DNA from: Anastrepha obliqua
Taxonomy: Eukaryota; Arthropoda; Insecta; Diptera; Tephritidae
DNA: 64,000 nt
Direction of reading: 5' to 3'
Assembly: GCF_027943255.1 (NCBI RefSeq)
Contig: NC_072893.1
Location: 29,286,001 to 29,350,000 of the forward strand
Positions 53,526-63,901 of the stretch are shown piece after piece. Within the stretch, counting starts at the first letter, position 1, and each line of letters starts with the position of its first letter. Below the pieces are notes generated by a model. The model was not told the origin of the DNA. It did not search any database and saw only the letters and a list, made by a program, of their open reading frames with translations. The translations under genes and the position numbers were made by a program.

Positions 53526-56500
53526 TTAGTCCTGTGAGAATTTTCCAGATTCTTTGGCAAATCTGTAAATATCCTCCAGTTTTAGAGAACGAATATTACT
53601 CATTCCCATGACATCGGAACCCAATACTCGTAGTCGCGCTCTAGCAAAGGCAGGACACTCACAGAGAAAGTGCTCAGTGCTATCCGCCTCCTCCAAGCAT
53701 GACAGGCATACCGGGTCCTCCTGGTGGTCATATGCTGACCCCATGGGTTGTGTCCTGTAATGATGCCGACCATCAACCGTATATCTTTCCTTCTAAGTTT
53801 TAGTAGAAAGTTTGACAGTTTTCTGTTCGGACTTGTCACAAAACACTTTGCAGTTCTGCAGCGTTCTAGACCGGGCCATCGCTCTTTATGTAGATTGCCT
53901 ACATAATCGTTGATCCAATTCTTGATTCCTGCGGGACTCATTCCGATTATTGGCTCTGGCCCCTGTGGGGGCACCGCTGATCCACGGTTGGCCAATTCGT
54001 CGGCAATTTCGTTTCCTTGAACACCGGAGTGTCCCGGAACCCATATAAGTACAAGCCTGTTTTGTCTTGCGACAGAATTAAGTTTCTTCTTACATTCTTG
54101 AACAATCTTTGAGGTTTGCTTCGCGTTTTCCAGGGCCTTCAATGCAGCCTGACTGTCAATCTGTTTCCCGCTCCATCTCTCGATTATCCATTCGGCTACT
54201 TTTAGGATGGCAAAAACTTCTGTTTGGAAAACAGTTGCCATTCCCCCCATAGCATAGTGATACTTATTACTATCGTTTAAGTACCATCCGGCTCCAGACC
54301 CTATTTCAGTCTTGGACCCATAGGTAAAGAAAACATCCGTCAAACCTCCCTGCATGCATTCTGGATTGCTCCATTGCTCACGCAATGGAAATTTGACATC
54401 AAATTTCCTTCCGAATGAAACTGTGGGTATCAGGTCATCTTTAGGTGCCAAAAACAGTGGATATTGCTCCGACAGCAATTTAAAGATTTCTCTGTGTCCC
54501 GAAGTTCTATCTTCGTGCCAGAAACCATATTTATGGAATCTACACATTGCTTTTATTGCTTCCTGTTGTATCTTAAGATCCAGGGGGAGCAAATCAAGCA
54601 TAGCATTTAGGGCATCACCAGAGGTTGTACTCATGGCACCCGTGATGCATAAATATACACTTCTTTGCAGCCTGTATAGTTCCCGGATTGTGGGTTTAAC
54701 CATGCTCCGTCGCCACCAGACCACAGAAGCGTAAGTGATGATTGGTCTGATAAGTGCCGTGTATATCCATAGGACCACAGCAGGTTTCAGACCCCAAGTT
54801 TTGCCAAAGGCTCTACGGCATTGCTGAAAAATCTTCAATGCACGATTCACCTTCAGTGAAACGTGTGTCTCCCAGGTCAGCTTCTTATCCAAGATTACTC
54901 CTAGATATTTAACTTCGTTGGAAAGACCAAGTGTCACACCTTTCAGTGTTGGAAGACTGAGTCCATCCAATTTCCGTTTTCTCGTAAACAAGACTATGGT
55001 TGTTTTGTTCGTATTAACGGAAAGACCTTGTCTCATGCACCAATAATCGATTTTGTCAAGAATCCTCTGCACTTTCGTGCAAAGCCTCCTTAAGGATTTA
55101 TCCGATGTTAGCGCACAGACGTCGTCCGCATATGCTTGGACGTGAAAGCCGAGTTCCTGCATCTCCACCAATAGGGAGTCTACGACGAAGCACCACAGCA
55201 GCGGAGAAAGAACAGCCCCTTGGGGACATCCTTGCTTGGACCTGACTGTGATTTGCTCGGCATCGCTCCCACCAGCGGTTAACAGGCTCTCAGGGAGCAT
55301 GGAGTATATCCATTTTATAATGGCTTGATTAACTCCATGTCGTTCGGCAGAAGAACATATCGAGCCGAAAGTGGCATTATCAAAAGCCCCCTCAATGTCC
55401 ACGAACACGCCCATTGTGTATTCGTCAGCTTCCAGCCCAGCTTCAATCTTGCTAACAAGATCGTGTAAGTCTGATTCACATGATTTTCCACTCTGGTAAG
55501 CGTGTTGATTTCTACTAAGTGGACTTCTCGGCAATACCCCCACTCGAATATGTTTTTCCACCACTCGTTCCAGACTTTTTACATGAACGATGTCAAACTG
55601 ATTGGTCTAAAACTTTTTGCTAGGGAATAGTCATCTTTTCCTGGTTTCGGAATAAATACTACTCTTACGCGTCGCCATTGGGATAGTATATAACCAAATG
55701 CAAGACAGGCTGTGAAGATCCTTTTCAGGGCCTCAATCAGCCTGTCTCCTCCTTTTTTAAGCATTGCTGGATATATTCCGTCAGGTCCAGGGGACTTAAA
55801 GTTCTCAAAGGAAGATAAGGAAAACCTTATCGATTCCCTTGTCACTATCCGACTAGCAATATACCAGCTGTACCTAGAGGTTCCACCGTTGCCACCGTCA
55901 TTGTTCATGCCACTCTCAACTTCAGAGAGAGTTCTACTACCCGGAAAATGGGTTTCGAGTAGAGCATTAAACGTTTCCGATTTGGAAATGGTGTATGAAC
56001 CATCAGGTTTTCGAATGGAATCCAGCCTTACTGAGCGGTCTAAATGAAGGACCTTACAAAATCTCGCTGTTTCCCTCATTTCTTCGACGTTACTGCAGAA
56101 ATTTCTATAGGATTCAAGTTTGGCTTGCTGTACTTTTTTCTTATATTCTCTCTGTGTAAGTCGATGATTGGCCCAGTCCTCTTCTGTTTTGGTCTTCAAG
56201 GCCTTATTAAGAAGTTTCCTGGACCGTACACGAAGCTTCGACAGTTCAGGGTTCCACTAAGGAACCGCTTTCCCCTGTCTGCTTTGCCTGAGTGGACACA
56301 GTTTCTCAAAGCAATTGATTAAAGTACCTTCTAATTTCTTAGTAGCATCTTCAATCATTTCTGCTGATTTGAGTTTTTTCAGGTTTGGTAATCGCTCTGT
56401 TACAAGCTCACCATACCTGTCCCAGTCCACATTTCGAGGATTCCTACCGGAAGGTATTGATATTGTGTCAATTCCCAGACGGAATTCGATAAGACGATGA

Positions 56501-57163
56501 TCAGAAAGAGAGTCCTCTTCCAAAACTCGCCATCGGTTGATTTGATTTCCAACTGACCTATTGGTAAGTGTTAAATCAATCACCTCTTGTCTCCTTCTGG
56601 TCACAAAAGTAGGTTTGTTACCAGTGTCTTGGATGACCAAATCGGATGACAGGATAAAATCCAGTAACTCGAGACTTCTGGGGTTGCATTTGCTGCTTCC
56701 CCACACAATGTTCTGTGAATTTGCATCACAGCCCACTATTAGCCCCAGATTATTGGATTATGCGTACTTGACCACTTCTCTTAGCTCCCTCGAAGGAGGT
56801 GGCTGTAAAGAGTCGTAGGGTAGGTAGGCCGAAACTACATATGATAGCTTCGACACTGTTCCCACTTTTCACGTACTTTATTTTTGCAGCAACGATATCT
56901 CCGGAGCATAGCTCTTTTAACATCGTGTGTTCGATCAACCTCGGCATGATAATACATACTCGCGGTCTCACATTCCCTTCACAATGAAGTATTTGTCCCC
57001 ACGACATAGCACTTAGACCACAGATACGCTTGTGACATACCCATGGTTCTTGTATAAGTATTATGTGTGGATTTGTTTGCAGTTTTGCATTCCTACGGCA
57101 CAAGAGAGCCGTAGACGCTTTGCTATGCTGCAGATTTATCTGTGTAAATATTACTTCAGTCAT
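53526..57163 (-). pseudogene. LINE ORF2: endonuclease, RT, RNase H, knuckle
   Basis: Starts MTEVIFTQINLQHSKAST at 57163, overlapping or abutting the end of ORF1. Apurinic-type endonuclease (about 57163-56430): ILIQEPW, GCDANSQNIVWGSS, SDHRLIEFRLG. RT (about 55950-54700): SPGPDGIYPAML, FIPKPGKDDYSLAKSFRPIS, QGCPQGAVLSPLLWC, AYADDVCALT, VKYLGVILDKKLTW. RNase H (about 54320-53960): VFFTYGSKTEIGSGAGW, QTEVFAILKVAEW, DSQAALKAL, WVPGHSGVQGNEIADELANR. Knuckle: CLSCLEEADSTEHFLCECPAF near 53650-53710. Breaks: frameshift near 56862, TAA 56758-56760, TAG 56257-56259, frameshifts near 55582 and 53735. The first RNase H Asp is replaced by Tyr (FTYGSK). Confidence 0.9.
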
Positions 57164-57169
57164 GAGACT

Positions 57170-58656
57170 GAGTATATTTACGCTTTGTCCTCCACCTTAT
57201 CCTGGACATGGAACTGGATCCGCCCCAGTTGTAGGTGAGGACGGCACCCGTACTTCGACTTAAGAACCTTGAGGGACCCAAGATCGATACCCAGTACCAG
57301 GTGGGAACCCGCCTCCGAAGTGGTAGCGGATTTCTGCCTGGTGCACGAGTATACTCTCCAGAGAGTCGTGTCAAGATCCTTATTCTGAACACGGATGCGT
57401 TTGAAGAGTTCTGCTGAATTACAGGAAGGACCCGGAATTCAGACACTCGCTCGTACCAGCCTTTCTTTGCTACTCTCAACAAGAATAAACTTGCTGTTTT
57501 CGCAGGCTGGAATCTTTGCTATAGCTTTTTCCAGCCATTCTCGGGAAGAAGCATTGGAACAGTGCACCTTTACGATGCCGTCCACCACGCTTTTCCCCTC
57601 GAACGTCGGCGCGTCTTTCGACTCACCGATTGCTTTCCAAAGGTAGCTGTCAAGATAGTCTTGTTGCCCTTTGGACAGTAGACCATCTTGTTTGTCGGTA
57701 TGTATCTCCACCGTCATTGCCTTTGCTGCCATTCTCGCGAATGATTCGCCAGACGTTGACGGAAGAGTGTCATTCGACATTTGAGGTCCCTTAGCCTCTG
57801 CCTTGTCAGGCAAAGGTTTATCTGCCTTGGATTGGGTCGAGGATGTAGGCATTTCCGAATTCCGTCTCTCGACTTTCCTCTTCTTTGCCTTTCTCCTCTT
57901 CCCGGTCGTTGGCACAGACCCCGTTTCGTTTACGGAAGAGCGCAGCGCTACAGAGGAATCCTCTGTTCTGCCACGCTTTCCCGTTTCCGTTACAGGTGTC
58001 GAAGTTGACGGAGCTTGAGTCCTTGCCTTAGCTAGTGCTTCGGCTTGCCTCGCCTTCTGTCTCCTTCGTTTGATCTGCCTTGCGGTTAGACCAACACCTG
58101 CGTTCGAATCTCCAATAACTTCGGTCTTTTTACCGGTACTTACCTGATTCGCACCAGGTTTAAACGTTGTCAATGACTTACTCGGTACCAGAGATCCGTC
58201 TGAGTCTACTGAGAGATTGTCCGCCATCTCCACATCCTCCACAACTTGTTCAGTTGCTTCAGATCGTTTCGACGGCGGTGTATCGCTCACACTCGCTCGG
58301 CTCTCCATTGGCATAGCCAATGTGCCATGTTTCACCACTAGTAGTGTGCTTCCTCCGGAACCCTGGGTGTCAGTTCCGGTCATAGGAGACTGTGGGGTTC
58401 GGGCCTGCACATCCGATGCCCGAGCCGTCGATTGCTCGACGGGAGGATTTCCCAGAAGTGGGTTACCTCGTGCAGAGAGATCCTTGGTTAGCCTCCACAT
58501 TGTAGGAAAATGCGTTTTATACCTCCTGCCAGGTTGTCGGTACGGTACTCTCCACATAGTACTTGGGTGGCCACCAATTCCGCCGTTCCGCGGTTGAGTG
58601 GATACCCAATTCCTATATGGAGCTGCCCTCTTAGTTCGTGGTAAGTTAATCTCCAT
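57170..58656 (-). pseudogene. LINE ORF1 (gag-like protein)
   Basis: Long frame from the ATG at 58656 to TGA at 57439, probably a Trp codon mutated, because the same frame then continues to about 57170 with GSHLVLGIDLGSLKVLKSKY and HLQLGRIQFHVQD, the usual gag C-terminus of this LINE group. The N-terminal half is Ser/Thr/Pro-rich. An acidic patch (VVEDVEMADNLSVDSDGS) and a basic nuclear-targeting-like run (ARQIKRRRQKARQAEALAK; KRRKAKKRKVERR) are followed by a folded region with QQDYLDSYLWKAIGE and VDGIVKVHCSNASSREWLEK. I see no CCHC knuckle. RNA binding is inferred from the family. Confidence 0.82.
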
Positions 58657-58734
58657 AGAATGGGGTTAACTCGCCACTTAAGCCTCATCCCCGCGGTAAG
58701 GAGACCGACATGAAAGAACGTTACGACGACGCTA

Positions 58735-59426
58735 TTACGAAAATGGACTTTTTTTGAATACGACCAGCAAAAAGGCCAAAACTGACACCGTGTATGCGAA
58801 ATCGGTGGAAACTTTGGGTACAACTTCACAGAGACTTCGACGCGGAATATTGGAAAAAAGTAAGTTTAAAATAAACATTTTTTCCTTTGTCAAATAGCAG
58901 TAAGAAGCTGTGAATATTCACTCATTTTTGTGGTTTGGTTTTTCTTCTTACAGATCATCTTCAGCGATGAATGCCTAGTGGAAACGGTCATAAAAACAGC
59001 AAATTTTGTTCGCAGAAGAACCAGAGAACGATATTCTAAAGATTGTGTGCTTCCAAGGGTCAAACACCCCCCCCAGTGTTATGGTTTGGGGCTGTATAAC
59101 CTCAGAGGGACCAGGTCCGCTACATTTTGTTGAGGGAACAACGCGCTCTGTCCACGTTTTGCTGCTATATTTAGAAACCCTGGAGTGACCGAGAGACGAA
59201 TACACCTTTATGCAAGATGGAGCTCCATGTCACACATCCAGGATCAATGGAAATAATGGTTTTGCCATGGCCTGGCAATTCACCGGACCTTAACCCCATC
59301 GAGAATTGTTTGGCATGCCTCAAATCGGCAGATATACCATGCATGACCAAAATCTTAAGAGGAAGATAACACAGTGCGTAGCCAGTATGCCTCTTAACAA
59401 CAAGGGCAGGAGCCACGAAATATTAG
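58735..59426 (+). pseudogene. Tc1 transposase, 3' part after the LINE, with intron
   Basis: Resumes with RPAKRPKLTPCMRNRWKLW and HRDFDAEYWKK at 58859, then a 94-bp intron, then IIFSDECLVE with the first catalytic Asp near 58970. A frameshift in a C-run near 59070 leads to PPSVMVWGCITSEGPGPLHF. A TGA near 59186 follows LYLETLE. Then come EYTFMQDGAPCHTS with the second Asp and, in another frame, NSPDLNPIENC with the Glu (DD34E). The C-terminus GATKY and TAG end at 59426. Multiple breaks, older than the LINE-free Tc1 at 11280. Confidence 0.82.
58860..58953 (+). other. 94-bp spliceosomal intron in Tc1 transposase
   Basis: Canonical 5' site AAA|GTAAGT and 3' site TTCTTCTTACAG|ATC, with a T-rich tract before the 3' end. 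Removal joins EYWKK to IIFSDE in phase 0, the expected uninterrupted Tc1 protein order. The position corresponds exactly to the 49-bp segment at 17951-17999 in the other Tc1 element. Confidence 0.88.
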
Positions 59427-59589
59427 TTTAAAATAAATATTTTTAATGCAAAAATGTCCAGAAGCTTTTATTAAAAACAAATATCTAAACTTTTTTAAAT
59501 GCTTTAAAACCGTTTGCTTTTTATTCGCTCTCAAAGCCATGAATATGTCATTTTTATCATCGGTCATAATTCAATGGCCAGGTACTGTA

Positions 59590-61303
59590 TGCACGGCACC
59601 GTAGTATGGGCAACTGTGACCTAATTCTACATTAAAGGCTTAGTGCGAAAGAACGCCGAAAGAAGTTTCCTATGATATTTCTAAAACCGAAATCTTTTGG
59701 AAAGTTATCTACAAATCCTTCAAAACCCTATAGTTAAGCGTAATAAAATCGATTCTAAAAACATTGTAAAGCCTCTGTGTAATCTCGCATCGAAAAAAGC
59801 ATCAACACGATAATCAGCTTCCATAACTAAGCCAAAAGTTAAGGTATGTGAAAAGGCTAATTCGGAATATTTATTTTTGATGTCAATTAAAATTTAATGG
59901 CACTTTGCAGTTGCCTTCAAGACTTTAACTGCTTCAAAGACTTCAAGCTGAGCCTGCTTTTCTTTCAATGCCGGCACAATAAAGGAACTTCTTATACCTA
60001 CATAAAAGGAAAGGAACTCGAATGCGAGCTTAAGTCAACATCAATTGCGCACAGCGCGAGCTAAGTAAGTATTTGTACTCGGTGTTTGTTTTTTTATGTC
60101 TTCATATATTCCCCTTTTGCTCCCACACTTATCTTTACGTAGAATTTCAGGCGCGGAAACGCGCTTAATGGATTCAGCGTCTACATCATAGCGCATGCAC
60201 CTCCACTACCGCCTCTTGTCCTACTCTACTCTACCCTCTTCCCGGTCCTGCACACCTTTCCTCCTAACTCTTTTGCGCTTCAATGTTCGCACAAACTGGA
60301 TTTTTGATGCACTGTTTGTTCCCCTTTCGTCAATTCATTATTCTTATTTTTTTCGTTTTTGCACTGCCAACGACATTCCTTGGCATCTTTTTGCTCCACA
60401 CGCAGAGCATCTTGAAAGCAGCAACGAAAAAAAATATAAGGGAATTGTGAACAATGAAAAATTGCTTCACATTTCGTTGCATCGAAAGCGGAGTAGAAAA
60501 GGAGGCTTATCCTTGCTTATCCTTCGTGCGCTCTATGGATGTTGTTGTTGCTGTAGTGAAATAAGCACACACAAATACAAGCGCGCACTCCTCCCCCGCT
60601 GGCTGCCGCACCTGTGCACCAATTTGCTGACTACATTACCATTGCCGAGGATTATATTCCTTGAGGGTTGCGCAGCAGCAGGTATTGAGTTAAGTGGAGC
60701 AGCAGCAGCCTTTTTCATACTCTACTTTTGGTGTTGTTGTTGCTGCGACTGCTGTTTTTTTTAGATTATTTTTCACATAGTGCTTTTTTCTGCTTTGCAT
60801 TGCAATGTGTTCGGACGAACCAGTAATCATTTGTTGTTGTTAATTGTGGTGCCAGAAGTTGCGGTGGCTTTTGAGTTGTTTGTACTTTATGGTTCCGCGT
60901 CTCAGCAGCATTTCGCTTTTTTGTTTCAGGTACCTATATATTAACGCGTGTATGTTTGTGTGCGCTTAGCAGTAAAAGGAATTCAAGTAAAAAGGTGGGC
61001 ATGAATGAGTGTCTCCGATTAGGAGCGTGGGAGTGACGTTGGTTGCACATAAGTCGTTGCCAATTCAAAACTCAATTCAGAGTTCGTTTGACAGCGGTAA
61101 TTGAGATTAAGCTTTGCGTAGTCAAGCAGAGTTATTGGCACAGACAAACTAGCTAACGGGTGACAACAAACACGGATCTGAATAGACAATTACATGAACG
61201 TGCATATGCACTTAGGGGCATAATCCCTGCAGGAAAACCCATTAGTTGCAATCAGGCCGGAAAATGACCCTCGGTTCATCTGAAAAACGTTAAGGCATAG
61301 TGA
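59590..61303. other. Gene-free stretch with TTG/CAG runs
   Basis: Mixed DNA. The 189-codon frame at 60195-60764 is Cys/Leu/Phe-rich because of TGTTGTTGC runs near 60540-60560 and 60733-60765; I reject it as a gene. No other signal. Confidence 0.5.
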
Positions 61304-61506
61304 GTTGTTGTTGTTGTAGCAGTTTATCAAATCCTGTCAGACGGATTGAAGTCACCAGTTCTCAACGTCAATGTCATCCAGCGACAGGCTCTAGAAACAT
61401 GCATTTTCCAATGGCAACACGTTCTACGTACCAGAATAACTCAGGTTTTCCCGACCAAAGACTGTCGTCCCAGTAAACCAACTCTGTTCAGTGCATGCTG
61501 GGTTTT
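61304..61506 (-). repeat. LINE 3'-end fragment with (CAA)n tail
   Basis: On the minus strand the segment ends AAACTGCTACAACAACAACA at 61304-61325, a non-LTR tail. The body has no clear coding sequence, so it is a 3' UTR-type remnant of a jockey-like LINE. Confidence 0.55.
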
Positions 61507-61735
61507 TGTTGTTGTAGCAGCTTACTAAACCCTGTCTGTGTAGTCCCCTAACGTCTTCGTCCAACTCATCAAACGGTAGACCCAGAAAGAGAGAGGGGTG
61601 TTAGGTGAGTAGGTCTGATAGGGCATGTGAAGAGATCGTTAGTGTCGTGCGGTGTGCCTTCACATGCTGAACATATATTGGGTATGTCGGGGTCGATTCT
61701 GAATATGTGGGAGTTTAACCTGCTAATGAGCCGGG
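61507..61735 (-). pseudogene. jockey-like LINE C-terminus with (CAA)n tail
   Basis: Minus strand. RLISRLNSHIFRIDPDIPNI, then CSACEGTPHDTNDLFTCPI and RPTHLTPLSL near 61590, the zinc-knuckle end of jockey-clade ORF2. A TGA at 61569-61571 is followed by a short 3' UTR ending in GCTGCTACAACAACAA at 61507-61525. Confidence 0.82.
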
Positions 61736-61895
61736 TACAAGAGAAACCTTGGAACATCTTCTATGCTACTGTCCGGCTCCCTCGAAAACTAGACTATGCT
61801 ACCTGGGTGCTTACAGCTTTGAAAGGCTAGAATCTATCCCTGAACTGGAGCTCGAGCGACTACTAAAATTCGCGAACAGTACGCGCATGTTGTTG
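61725..61895 (+). pseudogene. LINE zinc-knuckle fragment
   Basis: Plus strand. NEPGTRETLEHLLCYCPAPS, then TRLCYLGAYSFERLESIPEL and ERLLKFANSTRM. The ETLEHLLCxCPALxxxRxxYLG pattern is the C-terminal end of an RNase H-type LINE, opposite in orientation to the jockey-like piece on its left. Confidence 0.7.
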
Positions 61896-62140
61896 TTGTT
61901 GTAGCAGCATAATCATTCCCCATACATATATGGGGAATGCTGCTGAAGTGACAGTCCTTGGCCGGATATAAATCCGGGTCGTTCCGGTAACGTAGAACCG
62001 ACTGTCGTGGGAACGAGCAGTACGCTCATCTTAAGTGATGCATATTTTCGCTAAATAGGACTCTGATCTGGTATCGCTATAGACCAAATGGTCTCTACGT
62101 GACTTCGGCCCGCCAGTATAACCTAACCTAACCTGCTACA
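61896..62140 (-). repeat. LINE 3' UTR-like segment with (CAA)n tail
   Basis: On the minus strand it ends ATGCTGCTACAACAACAACA near 61896. It contains an inverted pair CATTCCCCATACATATATGG / GGAATG near 61915-61940 and TCCGGCCAAGGACTGTCAC. No coding frame. The short CCTAACCTAACCT near 62115 is inside it. Confidence 0.55.
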
Positions 62141-62192
62141 GTATCCAGAACGCAATTGGGCCAAAGTTACGCGGGTCTCGCGAGGCAGCTGA

Positions 62193-62421
62193 AGCTCTTC
62201 GTCTGCAATAGGACTCCGTTAACAGCATTCGGGGGTCGAGAGTTTAGGAACCTGGTAAGGTGGTAAGGGTCTCCCATCGAATGTCGTTGAATGCTTGTCG
62301 TTATACTGTTTGGTCCAGTAGTTGTAATTGTATTTTGTCCTGGATCTCGTCAGTGTAGTTAAAGAGATGTCTCCTGACGGGGCTGAGAGGTGGCTCAGGC
62401 TCAAGCAAATGTCTATAGGGG
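62193..62421 (-). pseudogene. jockey-like LINE fragment, second copy
   Basis: Minus strand. HLLEPEPPLSPVRRHLFNYT and DEIQD near 62340-62410, then a degraded tail to the motif CTCTTCGTCTGCAATAGG at 62193. The same stretch and the same left breakpoint occur at 19162-19400, with about 70-75 percent match by eye. Confidence 0.7.
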
Positions 62422-62599
62422 GGCCATGGTGCATGGTGGATCAAGTATAATGGTGTGCGACTTCTATTTCTATAGGAGTGTTAGTTCGATTCACAAGAGA
62501 GTGATATGTAGCATCTTGGATCAGCACACTTACGTTAATATACCGCAAAATGTTATGTTACCATCTACTGAAGAGAACATATAATGATCTAAGACATGC

Positions 62600-62905
62600 C
62601 CGTAAGCTTTAATTTGTGCAATTTTTTCATATAGCGAATGCTCGACATATTTTTATATGGAAGAAAACACCTACCCCGTCAGAAAAAAAAATTTGCCAAA
62701 AATCAACGCGATTTTTAGGCCACTTCAAACTTGCGTTTTATTATACCAAAATTCAATGAGCTATAAAACTGCATACTCGAAATTTTTCTAAAGATTCTTA
62801 TTAAAAAGTTTGAAGTTTTTATGAAAATGTTTTTGACTTTTTTTAAGTTCGCACAAAGTTTGAAACTTGGATTTATATGATTTTTGTAGGAAAATGAATT
62901 ATATT
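62600..62905. repeat. Foldback-type repeat, second copy (right part)
   Basis: Matches 15000-15266: TATATGGAAGAAAACACC, CAACGCGATTTTTAGGCCAC-like block, TTCAATGAGCTATAAAACTG and the CACAAAGTTTGAAACTTGG arm. The left inverted arm is absent, so it is a truncated copy. Confidence 0.7.
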
Positions 62906-63355
62906 TTCATAAAAAAAAATCAGTAAAATTAATAAGACAAATTGTCAAAACTGCTCAAGCATTCCTGTACTACAGTTATTAAATGTATTGTATTTCAGGG
63001 CTAGGTGGATTTATAGTCTCCAAGAGACAAGAGAAACGAGAAAATATATCCTCTGCAATCGCTTAGTCTCATTCAGAACTCGAATGAGGTTTATGAGTAA
63101 ATCTCATTACCACAAACTGCCATTTCAAGAAATTTAAAGAGGAGATTAAATAGTATCGATATGTTAACATTTTATGTCAAATTTAATGAAAAATGGGAAT
63201 TCAATGGTAATTTTCACAGGAGTAACGGAACGAGTAATTATTAAATATACAAAAATAAGTGCATAATTTTTTTTAACCCAAGAGCAAAATTAGGGTGCCG
63301 CATCAAGACAAAAAAATTGTCTTAAGCCTACCTATTAAAATATAAATAAATAAAT
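62906..63355. other. Gene-free stretch
   Basis: About 450 bp. No gene or repeat recognised. Confidence 0.5.
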
Positions 63356-63470
63356 AATTGGCGCGTAAACTTCTGTTAGGTGTTTGGCCAAGCTCCTCTT
63401 GTAGTGTGCGTCTTGATGTTGTTCCACAAATGGAGGGGCCTACAGTTTCAAGCCGACTCTGAACGGAAAA
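63356..63470 (-). repeat. tRNA-derived SINE, copy 6 (5' truncated)
   Basis: Minus orientation. Only the conserved 3' domain remains: TTGGCGCGTA at its 3' end, then GGTGTTTGGCCAAGCTCCTC, GTGCGTCTTGATGTTGTTCC, and AGTTTCAAGCCGACTCTGAA. The tRNA-like head is missing, as expected for 5'-truncated reverse-transcribed copies. Confidence 0.88.
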
Positions 63471-63901
63471 TGATTTTTATGCATGTACCAAATTTCGAGA
63501 TATACACGCAAAAATAATCTCTTGCTAACATTTTATGTTGTGTAAAAAATTAAGAGAAGTATTTAACATTAAAATATGTTTTCACTTTTACTAGCGAGGC
63601 CTGGCATTCTTCAACCCTTGAAAGGTTTTCTCGATATTTTGTTTTTTTTTTTTGTATAATGCAACTTTTCTAGCAAATTAAAAATTTAATTTTTTTATTT
63701 GATTTTATATATAAACAATTTTTGAGTTCTATTTGCGCAACTAAGTTGCCGCTGTTTGTCAATAGATGCCGCCAACAGTGTGTGCTAGTCAATTCTAACA
63801 TAACCTGAACGTCATAAACCAAGCTTAGACATATGGTAAACAAACTGCTTCGACACATTAGTGATTTTGTTTTGGTATCAAATACTTTTGGTTTTGTGAA
63901 A
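63471..63901. other. Gene-free stretch, likely mariner leader at right
   Basis: No gene. The last 150 bp may be the 5' leader of the mariner that begins at 63902; its terminal repeat was not identified. Confidence 0.45.

Larger units (their letters stand above)
53390..58715 (-). mobile_element. Nearly full-length LOA-like LINE
   Basis: Minus-strand non-LTR retrotransposon of about 5.3 kb with a gag-like ORF1 and an ORF2 encoding endonuclease, reverse transcriptase, RNase H and a zinc knuckle. The 3' UTR (53390-53525) shares the AACACTCAGG..CCATTGTA block with the copy at 32490. The junctions with the Tc1 host were not resolved to the base, and I could not define the target duplication. Six to seven inactivating changes are spread over both ORFs. 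Confidence 0.88.
52619..59587 (+). mobile_element. Tc1-like element split by a LINE
   Basis: The ends CAGTGCCTGGCCATTGAATT and, inverted on the right, CAGTACCTGGCCATTGAATT are matched for about 30 bp and flanked by TA at 52617-52618 and 59588-59589. The outer distance is 6,969 bp, but about 5.3 kb is a LOA-like LINE inserted in the transposase gene in the opposite orientation. Net Tc1 length is about 1.65 kb, normal for the family. The transposase has a canonical intron. This is the clearest nested pair in the window. Confidence 0.92.

Noticed and set aside
60195..60764. A 189-codon open frame on the plus strand that could be a host gene
   Set aside because: It is rich in Cys/Leu/Phe from TGTTGTTGC repeats, has no domain and no conserved pattern.
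62112..62126. CCTAACCTAACCT as telomere-type TTAGG repeats
   Set aside because: Fewer than three units, inside a LINE-derived segment; far too short for telomeric DNA.
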